In this document: piece by piece, positions 37,929 to 47,015 of the stretch
How the letters are laid out: every line of letters begins with the position of its first letter
Position numbering within the stretch: position 1 is the stretch's first letter
DNA from: Bacteroidaceae bacterium
GTDB lineage: Bacteria > Bacteroidota > Bacteroidia > Bacteroidales > Barnesiellaceae_A
Assembly: GCA_017531985.1 (NCBI GenBank)
Contig: JAFXJY010000001.1
Coordinates: forward strand, 60,989 to 124,988
Direction of reading: 5' to 3'
Length of the DNA: 64,000 nt
Program-made: the position numbers and the translations under genes
Notes under the pieces: model-generated
Database searches by the model: none
Seen by the model: the letters and a program-made list of their open reading frames with translations, nothing else
What the model was told of the DNA's origin: nothing

Positions 37929-39032
37929 ATGGCTCTAAACGAACGCATTTTGGTGGGAATGAGTGGCGGAGTTGATAGCTCGGCAGTGTGTATGATGCTA
38001 CAAGAAGAAGGCTTCGAGGTAGTAGGCTTGACCTTACGCATGTGGGACACTCCATCGCATTTCGACACCTATCATCAAGACGAACCCGATTATATCATAG
38101 AGGCACGAGAACTGGCTCATCGGTTGGGTATAGAACATCACACACTCGATATACGTCGGTCATTTCGTACCGAAGTAGTACAAGACTTTATCGACGAATA
38201 CATGCGAGGAAGGACACCCAATCCGTGTGTGATGTGCAATCATTTCTTCAAATGGAAATACTTACTCGACGAAGCTCATCGCCTGCAATGCGATAAAGTA
38301 GCAACAGGACACTATGCCCGCATTGTCAAGAAAAACGGCTTACACATGCTTGCTCGCGGCATCGACAGCAATAAAGATCAGTCATACTTCCTGTGGAGAC
38401 TCACCGAAGAGCAGTTATCACACACACTCTTCCCCTTGGGCAACTACACCAAACAACAGATCAAAGAATATGTAACAGCCAAGGGTTACGAACAGAAAGC
38501 AAAGAAAAAAGAGAGCATGGAAGCCTGTTTCGTACCGGACGATTACAGAGATTTTCTTCGCGAAATGATACCGGAACTTGATGAACAAGTAAGAGGCGGA
38601 TATTTTGTCGATGCCCAAGGTCGCAAATTGGGTCAACACAAGGGCTACCCGTTCTACACCATCGGTCAACGCAAAGGATTGGAGATTGCATTAGGACATC
38701 CTGCCTACGTCATTCGCATCAATGCTGCAAAGAACACTATTCGATTGGGTACATCCGACGAACTATTGCAACAAACAGCCATATTGTCGGGAACAAGAAT
38801 CACACCCGATTACGAGCCACAATCGCCACTAAGTGTCCGCATACGATACCGAAGTCAAGCTGTTAACGCCACTATTAAGATTCTCGATGACAACATGTGT
38901 ATCGTACAGTTTGCCACACCCGTTTCGGCACTCACACCGGGGCAATCGGCTGTTATCTACGATGGCGACATTGTGATAGGTGGCGGAATTATAGAGGACA
39001 ATCGCTTATTGAAAAAATATAATAAAACATGA
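37929..39032 (+). CDS. mnmA: tRNA-specific 2-thiouridylase
   Basis: A 367-residue MnmA, which puts sulfur at C2 of uridine 34 in Lys, Glu and Gln tRNAs. The PP-loop SGGVDSS is at residues 12-18. The two catalytic cysteines are C100 (RTPNPCVMCN) and C200 (SMEACFVPDD). The C-terminal OB-like domain is present. It is the first gene of a chain of four overlapping genes. The last four bases overlap the start of the S8 protease. Confidence 0.95.
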   Translation: MALNERILVGMSGGVDSSAVCMMLQEEGFEVVGLTLRMWDTPSHFDTYHQDEPDYIIEARELAHRLGIEHHTLDIRRSFRTEVVQDFIDEYMRGRTPNPCVMCNHFFKWKYLLDEAHRLQCDKVATGHYARIVKKNGLHMLARGIDSNKDQSYFLWRLTEEQLSHTLFPLGNYTKQQIKEYVTAKGYEQKAKKKESMEACFVPDDYRDFLREMIPELDEQVRGGYFVDAQGRKLGQHKGYPFYTIGQRKGLEIALGHPAYVIRINAAKNTIRLGTSDELLQQTAILSGTRITPDYEPQSPLSVRIRYRSQAVNATIKILDDNMCIVQFATPVSALTPGQSAVIYDGDIVIGGGIIEDNRLLKKYNKT

Positions 39033-40642
39033 AACTAAAATCGAGCATATACCTCATAATAACGCTTATATCATTGATAGCAAGCCTGATGACATATGCC
39101 CAATCCTATAAATATCGAGTGTGGCTCTCGGACAAAGATACCACTCAATACTCACTGCAACAACCTGAGAAATTTCTCTCCGAGTCGAGCATTGAACGTC
39201 GGCAACGACAGGGCATAGCTATCGACATGAGTGACATACCTGTAAGCGACGCTCACCTTCGCTCCATTGAGAAACTGGGAGTACGCATCGTGACTACATC
39301 GCGATGGATGAATACAGCCGTTATTGCCCTCAACGATACCACCCTGTTGCACAAGATAACATCACTACCCTGTGTCGATAGCATAAAATGTGTATGGAAA
39401 GAGACCTCAACCGATGATACACACAATCGACGTCATGCCAAGATGCCACTCTCATCAACCCATGTTACACTCGCCAATAATGGCAGTTCATATGGATATG
39501 CACAACAACAGATACAGCTGCTTAATCTCGATTCACTTCATGCTATCGGCTACAAAGGCGATGGCATGACAATAGCCGTACTGGATGCCGGATTTTACGA
39601 CATAGAAAACTCAGCCTACATACATCAAGATAAGATTATAGGTCGATACGACTTGCCACATGGTGTGATGAACCATAAGTATGAGACCCATGGTAGCGAA
39701 GTACTATCATGTATGGCAGCAGATGTTGCTGGCGAATACATAGGGTCGGCACCCGAGGCTCAATATTGGCTTTTCGTCACCGAAGACGTTGATAGCGAAT
39801 ACCCTATTGAAGAAGATTATTGGGTTGCAGCAGCCGAAATAGCCGACAGTGCCGGCGTCGACATCATCAACACCTCGCTTGCCTACACCACTTTCGATGA
39901 TGAAAGCATGAACTACACTCAGTCGCAACTCGATGGAGAATCGGCTTTTATATCACAGGCCGCAGGTATTGCAGCAAAGAAAGGAATGTTGGTTGTCATT
40001 GCTGCCGGCAATGAATTCAACAAGAGTTGGGGGAAAATTGGTTTTCCCGCCGATGCACACGGCTGCATGACGGTGGGCAGTGTAAATGCCGATGGCAAGC
40101 ACAGTTCGTTCAGTAGTAGCGGATACACAACCGATGGGCGTGTAAAACCCGATGTCATGTCGATGGGAGGTAGTGCTTATGCAATTTCTGATGATAATTA
40201 TATAAAATGTGCATCAGGGACATCCTACGCAGCCCCCATCATGTGTGGAGCATTGGCATGCTTGTGGCAGTCACACCCCGAGTGGAGTGCAGCAGAGCTT
40301 ATCGAGAGGGTACATCAAGCAAGTTCTCAGTACCACCATCCCGACCCTTTGTACGGTTACGGCATCCCTGACATATACGCCGCTTATCGTGCTGCAAGTG
40401 GTGTTGACCACACCCACCACTCGCCCATTGAAGTACATATCGTAAACAAGCAATTGCACATTCTCAACGATAATCATCACGCCCGGTTGCTGATATACGA
40501 CAGTGGAGGAAGATGTCTTTTCAATCGAGTTGTTGCAAGTGACGATGTCATAGACCTTAGCCATCTTGAAGCAGGATTATACATAGCTGTCATCACTTAC
40601 GATTCGGATTTTATTACTCAAAAACTGATTATCACATCATGA
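39029..40642 (+). CDS. T9SS-sorted S8 (subtilisin-like) serine protease
   Basis: A 537-residue secreted protease. A signal peptide (about residues 1-24) is followed by an N-terminal propeptide-like region and then a subtilase domain with D186 (TIAVLDAGF), H221 (ETHGSEV), oxyanion N328 (IAAGNEF) and nucleophile S399 (CASGTSYAAPI). The last 75 residues form a T9SS sorting domain (ARLLIYDSGGRCLF, LEAGLYIAVITY). It should be displayed on the surface through PorU/PorV. It overlaps both neighbours by four bases although they are housekeeping genes. Confidence 0.92.
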   Translation: MKLKSSIYLIITLISLIASLMTYAQSYKYRVWLSDKDTTQYSLQQPEKFLSESSIERRQRQGIAIDMSDIPVSDAHLRSIEKLGVRIVTTSRWMNTAVIALNDTTLLHKITSLPCVDSIKCVWKETSTDDTHNRRHAKMPLSSTHVTLANNGSSYGYAQQQIQLLNLDSLHAIGYKGDGMTIAVLDAGFYDIENSAYIHQDKIIGRYDLPHGVMNHKYETHGSEVLSCMAADVAGEYIGSAPEAQYWLFVTEDVDSEYPIEEDYWVAAAEIADSAGVDIINTSLAYTTFDDESMNYTQSQLDGESAFISQAAGIAAKKGMLVVIAAGNEFNKSWGKIGFPADAHGCMTVGSVNADGKHSSFSSSGYTTDGRVKPDVMSMGGSAYAISDDNYIKCASGTSYAAPIMCGALACLWQSHPEWSAAELIERVHQASSQYHHPDPLYGYGIPDIYAAYRAASGVDHTHHSPIEVHIVNKQLHILNDNHHARLLIYDSGGRCLFNRVVASDDVIDLSHLEAGLYIAVITYDSDFITQKLIITS

Positions 40643-41985
40643 ATGACGCTACCACACATATCTATTCATTGAGCGAATTGAACAGTGGCATCCGCTCAGC
40701 TATCGAGATGCAACTATCCGATGAGTACTGGGTATGTGCCGAAATCAGCGAGTTTCATCCCAATCGCAATGGTCACTGTTACCTCGAACTGATAGAAAAG
40801 GATCTGAAAGGCAGGACATTGGCTCGACAACGAGCTGTTATATGGGCTAATATCTACAAACTACTTTCGCCCTACTTCGAACAAGAAACCGGTCAAATCC
40901 TCGCAGCCGGCATTAAGATACTCGTTCTTGTCTCAGTCAACTTCCATGAAATATATGGAATGAGCCTTGTCATACATGACATAAACCCCACCTACACAAT
41001 CGGTGAGGCAGCACGACACAGAGCCGAGATACTGACACGACTCGAAACGGAGGGCATTATCAACGATAATAAAGAACTGAACATACCGCTACTACCACAA
41101 CGCATAGCCATCATATCATCACAAACGGCTGCCGGATATGGTGACTTTATGAGTCAACTACACAACAATAGTTACAGTTATCAATTCTACACAACTCTCT
41201 TTACCGCCACAATGCAAGGTGGAAACACCGCATTGTCGGTTATTGAAGCCCTCAACCACATTCACGAACACATAGAGTGTTACGATGTGGTAGTGATTAT
41301 CAGAGGCGGAGGTTCTACATCGGAATTAGCAAGTTTCGACGACTATGAATTGGCTTGCAACATAGCACAATTTCCTCTACCCGTTGTTGTAGGTATCGGT
41401 CACGAACGCGATGAGACCGTTCTCGATTACATTGCAGCCGTAAGAGTAAAAACGCCTACCGCTGCTGCCGAATGGCTCATCGAACAAGCTCGACTGGCTG
41501 AGAATATGGCTCTTACCCTTCGCAAGCAGGTTGTTGACATCGTAAGCAACAGACTCCTGCAAGAGAATACCCGCTTGCAACAATTCACAAGCAATATTCC
41601 ATATGCCATCACACAACGATTACACAACGAGGAGCGTAGACGACTCGGCTTAAACAATACCATCACACACTCCATACAAGAGAAAGTAAGTCGTGAATAC
41701 AATCGCTTGTCGCTCTTCTCGCTGATACTGCCCGAGCGAACCCACAACCTTCTTTCGCACGAGCAGCAACATATTGACAACCTCGCTCGCACCATCAAGT
41801 TACTATCGCCCGATGCCACTCTGGCTCGTGGTTACAGTCTTGTATTACACAACAACAAGGTTGTAAAATCGGTCGATGAATTACCGGCTGACAACAAGGT
41901 TGAAATACATCTTGCCGACGGAACTGCCCAAGCCCACATTAGCAACATCAAAAAAACGCCCGACAATGAAAAAACAAGCATCTGA
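40639..41985 (+). CDS. xseA: Exodeoxyribonuclease VII large subunit
   Basis: A 448-residue large subunit of exonuclease VII, which degrades single-stranded DNA to oligonucleotides. An N-terminal OB fold (residues about 10-110) is followed by the catalytic region with IIRGGGSTSELASFDDYELA and VGIGHERDETVLDYIA, then a coiled-coil stretch and a short C-terminal segment (LARGYSLVLHNNKVV). Length is normal. The start overlaps the S8 protease stop by four bases and the stop overlaps the start of xseB by 20 bases. Confidence 0.95.
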   Translation: MNDATTHIYSLSELNSGIRSAIEMQLSDEYWVCAEISEFHPNRNGHCYLELIEKDLKGRTLARQRAVIWANIYKLLSPYFEQETGQILAAGIKILVLVSVNFHEIYGMSLVIHDINPTYTIGEAARHRAEILTRLETEGIINDNKELNIPLLPQRIAIISSQTAAGYGDFMSQLHNNSYSYQFYTTLFTATMQGGNTALSVIEALNHIHEHIECYDVVVIIRGGGSTSELASFDDYELACNIAQFPLPVVVGIGHERDETVLDYIAAVRVKTPTAAAEWLIEQARLAENMALTLRKQVVDIVSNRLLQENTRLQQFTSNIPYAITQRLHNEERRRLGLNNTITHSIQEKVSREYNRLSLFSLILPERTHNLLSHEQQHIDNLARTIKLLSPDATLARGYSLVLHNNKVVKSVDELPADNKVEIHLADGTAQAHISNIKKTPDNEKTSI

Positions 41986-42190
41986 CAACAACCAAACCCT
42001 CTCTTACTCTCAAGCCATCGAACAACTTGAAAAAATCGTGGAACAACTTCAGAATCCCGACTGCGATATCGACCTACTGAGAGATTACACCAAGCAAGCT
42101 ATTACACTGCTCCAATTCTGTAAAGAACGCCTTAACGAGACCGACGAGGAGGTAAAAAAACTGCTTCACGAGTTGGGTGCCGAGTCTTAA
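41966..42190 (+). CDS. xseB: Exodeoxyribonuclease VII small subunit
   Basis: A 74-residue small subunit of exonuclease VII (MKKQASDNNQ start). The family pattern YSQAIEQLEKIVEQLQNPDC followed by LLRDYTKQAITLLQFCKERL is clear. The ATG at 41966 lies inside the end of xseA; a longer frame from 41876 would overlap xseA by over 100 bases and is not likely. It ends the mnmA operon. The next gene, 146 bases on, opens the signalling island. Confidence 0.93.
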   Translation: MKKQASDNNQTLSYSQAIEQLEKIVEQLQNPDCDIDLLRDYTKQAITLLQFCKERLNETDEEVKKLLHELGAES

Positions 42191-42336
42191 ACAAGAGGTA
42201 AAACAATCACGATAAGGCAATTCACACCCATCTTCGCTAAAAAATATTACACTTATCGTCAAAAAAAATTTTATCTCCGGTGACAGATTGATTTCCAACG
42301 AACGTCTTTATTACATAGAGCATAATCACACAAGCA

Positions 42337-42729
42337 ATGAAAACAGTATATCTACACCTCAACTCTCGCGACGAATTTATGCGAGTCGACATCTCGAAGA
42401 TAGTCTACTTCGAGTCGGATGGCAATTACACAAAATTCGTCCTCATCAACAAGTTACAAGGCATTGTTGCCATGAACCTGTCACACATGCAACAGACACT
42501 CAACAACTCATTGAAGGAAAACGCCATAGGGTTCATAAGAGTAGGCAAGAAACACATCATCAACAGTCGCTACGTCTTCAAGTTCAGCCCTTCACGGCAA
42601 ATAATGTTACTGAGTGATGGCGAAAACTTTGCCTACAAATTGGAAATTTCCAAGAGTGCATTGAAGCAACTACGCGAACTATACCTGCAATCACTCAACA
42701 ACACACAAATAACCGACAACAATAAATAA
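42337..42729 (+). CDS. Stand-alone LytTR-type DNA-binding protein
   Basis: A 130-residue protein consisting almost only of a LytTR domain (residues about 12-105; KIVYFESDGNYTKFVL, then FIRVGKKHIINSRYVFKF). LytTR domains bind direct repeats in promoters and normally sit behind a receiver or membrane sensor; here no sensor part is fused and no histidine kinase is near. It is the first of eight co-oriented genes of the signalling island, so it may be the transcriptional output or the local regulator. No promoter of the usual consensus is visible in the 146-base gap upstream, so it may be read through from xseAB. Confidence 0.85.
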   Translation: MKTVYLHLNSRDEFMRVDISKIVYFESDGNYTKFVLINKLQGIVAMNLSHMQQTLNNSLKENAIGFIRVGKKHIINSRYVFKFSPSRQIMLLSDGENFAYKLEISKSALKQLRELYLQSLNNTQITDNNK

Positions 42730-42749
42730 CTATATAATAACAAACAACC

Positions 42750-43595
42750 ATGGCTACATTAGCAAACAAACGAATCTACATTGGTCGAAACAGCAATGAC
42801 AACAGATTACACCTCATTGTGACCAATAGTGACGATAGTGAACTCAAAAATGTACAATTTGGCAATCCCAATAGTGTGAACAATACAGTAAGTCGCACCC
42901 AAAAGAGTGATAACGGCATCATCTCACACTGCCGCATAGAGATTGACAAAGACGGAAATATGCGTATCAAAAATATGAAAGATCGCAACATTACATACGT
43001 TGATGGCGATCAGATCATGGAACGCTATCTTGAAGAGACCAGTCTACTGGAACTTGGAAAAGATCGATACAAAATTGCTGTAAACACTATATTGAAAATA
43101 GCCAGAAAAGCATTAGGCATCGCCGAACCGGGGGGCAATAATGTCAACAACGGCTATGCCAATCAAGATAATCACAACCATCAGTCACATATCAGAATCC
43201 CGGCACGTCACCTCGAAAGAGTGTGGAACGACTATCACGATGGACTGATAGAATTGAAGAAAAAAAACAAACGCACACAGACCAACCGCATGATGCTCAT
43301 GATGTTCGGCTCGGGTTTTGGCTCATTAATAGTAGGACTGCTCACATCTTATCAAGCCCTTGAACCCGGATTAGTTGCTGTTTTCACTGCTTTACCCTCG
43401 CTTGTAATAGGTATGATTATATTCTGGATAATGGCCAAGGATGACAGTATCGAAGAAGAAGATCGCATCAACAACACTTTTAACAGGGATTATGTGTGTC
43501 CTCATTGTGGCAAACCATTGGGCAGAATAGCATACGAACTGCTTCCTTCACAAATGCCTCAATGTACAAAATGTAAAGCAGAATTTGAGTTCTAA
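42750..43595 (+). CDS. FHA-like membrane protein with C-terminal zinc ribbon
   Basis: A 281-residue protein. Residues 8-110 look like a divergent FHA domain: YIGRNSNDN supplies the Gly-Arg, VSRTQKSDNGIISHCRIEI the Ser and His region, and NMKDRNITYVDGDQI the later Asn/Thr strand. A linker follows, then two membrane segments (about residues 187-206 and 212-234), then a zinc ribbon with CPHC at about 250-253 and CTKC at about 272-275. FHA domains read phosphothreonine, so it may recruit phosphorylated partners to the membrane. FHA assignment is inference from pattern; the membrane and zinc parts are directly visible. It lies 20 bases after the LytTR gene. Confidence 0.7.
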   Translation: MATLANKRIYIGRNSNDNRLHLIVTNSDDSELKNVQFGNPNSVNNTVSRTQKSDNGIISHCRIEIDKDGNMRIKNMKDRNITYVDGDQIMERYLEETSLLELGKDRYKIAVNTILKIARKALGIAEPGGNNVNNGYANQDNHNHQSHIRIPARHLERVWNDYHDGLIELKKKNKRTQTNRMMLMMFGSGFGSLIVGLLTSYQALEPGLVAVFTALPSLVIGMIIFWIMAKDDSIEEEDRINNTFNRDYVCPHCGKPLGRIAYELLPSQMPQCTKCKAEFEF

Positions 43596-43676
43596 GACTG
43601 CCATTGTTGTTTATCATGAAATATGTGCATTTCATACCGAAAACGATATGTTTCATGTAAGAAAACAAAATAAATA

Positions 43677-43708
43677 TTGACAAACGGGTATCGAATTTCG
43701 TAGATTTG
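43677..43708 (+). promoter_or_regulatory. Promoter inside the signalling island
   Basis: TTG at 43677-43679 and TAGATTTG at 43701-43708 are 21 bases apart, 42 bases before the ATG at 43751. It can drive the acidic protein, FHA, phosphatase and kinase genes separately from the first two genes. Confidence 0.75.
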
Positions 43709-43750
43709 CACAAGAAACAAAACAAATAACAACAATAAAACCATAAAATT

Positions 43751-44713
43751 ATGAAAAACGAAAACACAATCTTAGACAACGAAAAATCGCAAGTTAACTA
43801 TAACGACGATCAAGCGACTCGCATAGACAACGAGGAGACTCCTCAGGCAACAATGAAAACAAACCGAAGCGTAGCAGCCACAGCTTCGACCGGTAAAGTG
43901 ATAGCCACAGGCATCGGTGGTGTACTGCTGGGAACTGCCATCTCACAGGCTGCCAACTATTTTACAGAGAATGGAGAGGAAGTAATCGTTGAGGAGAATC
44001 CAGCTGACATCGACGATAGCGAATTTGCAGCACAAGAGACTCCCGAATGGTCAACCGGCAGCGTAGACATTGCAACCGGCGTTACCGACAGCATGTCATT
44101 CAGCGAAGCATTTGCAACAGCTCGTGCCGAGGTAGGTCCCGGTGGTGCTTTCGAGTGGAATGGTAATGTATATGGCACATACTATGCCGAAGAGTGGAAC
44201 AACATGACAGTCGACGAGAAAGCCGACTACAACAGCCAGTTTAACTGGGGTGCAATAGACACTACCAATAACGAACAGATTGTTAACGAGATTGAAGCCA
44301 CAGCCGAAGTGCCAACTCCCGAACCCGAGATAAACGATGAATACATTGCCGAAGAGACCCAAGAGACCTTTGAGGCTACCGAAGTCGAAACCGATACCGA
44401 AGCCGAAGTGGAAATAGAGGTACTTGGTATCGTCAATGATGCCGAAACAGGTGCTACTGCCGTTCCTCTCATCGTCGATGGCGAACCGGTGGTTCTTGTC
44501 GACATTGATGATGACCCCCAAATGGACATCTTGATCGCCGACATAAACCATAATATAGAAATCGAGGATAATGAGATTCTTGATATCAGCGAATACAATA
44601 TTTCACTCGATGATATTGAGAGCTGTCTTGAAGAGGACTACGACAACAGTACTGTTGACTATGACTTGTCAATGTCCGACACAATGGATTATACCGACAC
44701 AATGGACATTTAA
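43751..44713 (+). CDS. Acidic protein of unknown function in the signalling island
   Basis: A 320-residue protein with no family I can name. Layout: hydrophilic N-terminus (1-46), a glycine-rich hydrophobic segment (about 48-68, GKVIATGIGGVLLGTAISQA) that could insert in a membrane, a linker, a conserved-looking block at about 118-160 (SFSEAFATARAEVGPGGAFEWN then VYGTYYAEEWNNM split), and a strongly acidic second half with many Glu, Asp and Thr residues. The acidic, Thr-rich tail would be a good substrate or scaffold for the nearby kinases; that is speculation. It has its own promoter and is followed after 105 bases by the zinc-FHA gene. Confidence 0.6.
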   Translation: MKNENTILDNEKSQVNYNDDQATRIDNEETPQATMKTNRSVAATASTGKVIATGIGGVLLGTAISQAANYFTENGEEVIVEENPADIDDSEFAAQETPEWSTGSVDIATGVTDSMSFSEAFATARAEVGPGGAFEWNGNVYGTYYAEEWNNMTVDEKADYNSQFNWGAIDTTNNEQIVNEIEATAEVPTPEPEINDEYIAEETQETFEATEVETDTEAEVEIEVLGIVNDAETGATAVPLIVDGEPVVLVDIDDDPQMDILIADINHNIEIEDNEILDISEYNISLDDIESCLEEDYDNSTVDYDLSMSDTMDYTDTMDI

Positions 44714-44818
44714 TTACCCATCAAGGCATCCCTATCACTATTCGTATAATATTGATGGGGATGCACTCGCGATTATTATTCATACCTAACAACTCTTTAT
44801 TCAGAAGGAGAAAAAATT

Positions 44819-45481
44819 ATGGCAACAGAAACCATGAAAATAGTTCACAAGGGATGTGGTGTTTGTTTTGAAGTCAAACGTATTGACGAAGAAACATTAA
44901 AGGGTAAAAAAATCAAATGTCCTAAATGTGGAAGAATAGAACCTTTTAGCGAATATTATATCTATAAAAACGAAGAACCTCAAAATCATAAAAAAGAGGA
45001 ACCGAAACCACGCCCCGAGCCGAATCCTCGAAAAGATAAACGGACAGAAACTTATATCAACAGAGACACATTCGGTCGACTCAAATTCAACCCACCCACT
45101 TTGCAGGAAATTACCCTGAAAGAGGGTCGATATGTAATAGGTCGCAAGTGCGAGGGGTCGAATGCCAATATACAGATACCCATCAACAATGACTCAAAAC
45201 GCACCAGCCGCGAACACATTGTCATTGAAGTTAAGAAAATATCTACCGGCATCATTCACTGCGTCTCGCTCAATAAAGAACGTGTTAATACTACCTACAT
45301 CAATAAGAATCAACTGAAATACGGCGATAAAATCATTCTTCGCAACGGAGATGTTATTACATTGCCCGATGTTGCTATTACATTCACACTACCTGATAAT
45401 GGGCAGACTCAATACGATGAGAAGTTCAAAACTCAATATGAGCAAAGTGACGATACTGATGGAACAGAGTATCGATATTGA
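44819..45481 (+). CDS. Zinc-finger plus FHA domain protein
   Basis: A 220-residue soluble protein. Residues 10-45 form a four-cysteine zinc finger (GCGVCFEV then KCPKCGRIEPF). A Pro/Glu/Lys-rich linker leads to a good FHA domain at about 85-195: GRYVIGRK, then SKRTSREHIVIEV (Ser, Arg, His signature) and NTTYINKNQLKYGDKIIL. The protein is expected to bind phosphothreonine peptides and so read kinase action. It stands directly before the PP2C gene (24-base gap), a typical pairing in bacterial phospho-signalling. Confidence 0.85.
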   Translation: MATETMKIVHKGCGVCFEVKRIDEETLKGKKIKCPKCGRIEPFSEYYIYKNEEPQNHKKEEPKPRPEPNPRKDKRTETYINRDTFGRLKFNPPTLQEITLKEGRYVIGRKCEGSNANIQIPINNDSKRTSREHIVIEVKKISTGIIHCVSLNKERVNTTYINKNQLKYGDKIILRNGDVITLPDVAITFTLPDNGQTQYDEKFKTQYEQSDDTDGTEYRY

Positions 45482-45505
45482 TAACTTATTAAAAACTGAT
45501 AAAAT

Positions 45506-46978
45506 ATGAAATACATCATAGAAGTACGCGATATATGGGAAATAGGTCAACGAGCCAACCAAGAAGACTCACTATACCCTGCATATAAAGAGGCAAAAGA
45601 CAGCGATCGCATGTTCATCGTATGCGATGGCATGGGCGGTCACGAATCGGGCGAAGTAGCCAGTGCTACCGTATGTGAGGCCATGAGCCGATACATCATG
45701 GAGAATTGTCCCGACGCCGAGGGTGAGTTTACCGACGACAACTTGCGTGAAGCCATTACAGCTGCATTCGATGCACTCGATGGCAAAGACAATAACGAAA
45801 GTGGCAAGAAGAAGATGGGTACAACCATGACATTCTTGAAGCTGCACAACAAGGGTTGCACCATCGCACACATAGGCGATAGCCGCATCTACCATGTTCG
45901 ACCCGGCAAAACTGCCGAGGAGACCCGGATTTTGTTTCAGAGCCGCGACCACTCTCTGGTCAACGACCTCATCAGAGTGGGAGAACTCACACCCGAGGAG
46001 GCCAAGACTTCAAACATTCGCAACATCATCACACGAGCCTTACAGCCTCACATGGAGTATCGTCCCAAAGCCGAAATACATCACACCCACGACATCCGTC
46101 CGGGCGATTATTTCATGCTCTGCTCTGATGGCATACTGGAAGAGTTTGAAGATGAACATATACAATACTATTTCTCGGAAGAGGGCGGTGATATAGATAG
46201 CAAGGTAGAAAAAATCATTGCCGATACCGAAAACAATCGCGACAATCACACCGCATTTCTCATTCACATCATCGATGTCATCGACCCACTGCCGGTTGTG
46301 ACAGAAGATACATCCATAGGAAAAGATGAGGACACCCTTGTCGACATCGATGAGAATGGCGAAATCATTGAAGTATCGGCTAATGAACGTACTCAAACAC
46401 CACCGAAGCAAACAGACAATACAACCACCAAAAGGGAACGGTCGCCCGAGGATAAACGCAACCTATACATAGCCATTGCTACCGCTATCATTATCCTTTT
46501 TATTGCAATATTCCTCTTATTCAAGGGTTGTAATGGCAATAATAAAAAAGAGAACAATGCCTCTCCGGCAGACAGCATAGAGACGCTGATTGAAGAGCAA
46601 CAAAATCATGAGAAAATAAAAGAAGCGGAGAAAAAAGCAGCTATGGCTGAAAAAGAAGCAATAGAAGCCAATAGAAGAGCCGATGAGAATGAAAGAAAAC
46701 TCAAAGCAATAGAAGATAGTATCAAGGCTGACCAGAAAGAGAAAGAAGAAAAACTTAAACAATCAAAAATAGAAAAACTTCATAAAGGTCTTGAAGAAAC
46801 AGAGAAAGCTATTAATGCCACTGTTAAAGATGATAAAGAGAGTGCAAACGACACTACAAAAGGAGTACAGGGTATTGGAGCAGTAGTGAAGACCTTAACC
46901 AATGGTACAGCAAATTCTGCTGAGACAGACCCAGTAGAAAACACCGAAACCGAAACTGATATTCAAGAACAAGAATAA
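45506..46978 (+). CDS. Membrane PP2C-type Ser/Thr phosphatase with coiled-coil tail
   Basis: A 490-residue protein. Residues 1-260 are a PP2C domain with metal-binding D21 (QRANQED) and D41-G42 (VCDGMGGHESGE), GTTMTF, IGDSRIYHV, LCSDGILEEF and the last DN in NRDNHTAFLI. A linker leads to one membrane segment (about residues 318-340, NLYIAIATAIIILFIAIFLLF), followed by a long Glu/Lys-rich coiled coil (about 360-430) and a Thr/Glu-rich end. The catalytic domain is cytoplasmic if the tail is outside, or the reverse for the tail. It would remove phosphates put on by the three kinases. All catalytic motifs are intact. Confidence 0.93.
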   Translation: MKYIIEVRDIWEIGQRANQEDSLYPAYKEAKDSDRMFIVCDGMGGHESGEVASATVCEAMSRYIMENCPDAEGEFTDDNLREAITAAFDALDGKDNNESGKKKMGTTMTFLKLHNKGCTIAHIGDSRIYHVRPGKTAEETRILFQSRDHSLVNDLIRVGELTPEEAKTSNIRNIITRALQPHMEYRPKAEIHHTHDIRPGDYFMLCSDGILEEFEDEHIQYYFSEEGGDIDSKVEKIIADTENNRDNHTAFLIHIIDVIDPLPVVTEDTSIGKDEDTLVDIDENGEIIEVSANERTQTPPKQTDNTTTKRERSPEDKRNLYIAIATAIIILFIAIFLLFKGCNGNNKKENNASPADSIETLIEEQQNHEKIKEAEKKAAMAEKEAIEANRRADENERKLKAIEDSIKADQKEKEEKLKQSKIEKLHKGLEETEKAINATVKDDKESANDTTKGVQGIGAVVKTLTNGTANSAETDPVENTETETDIQEQE

Positions 46979-47015
46979 AATTTTTAAGTTAACAGAGCCA
47001 TAACACGTCACATGC

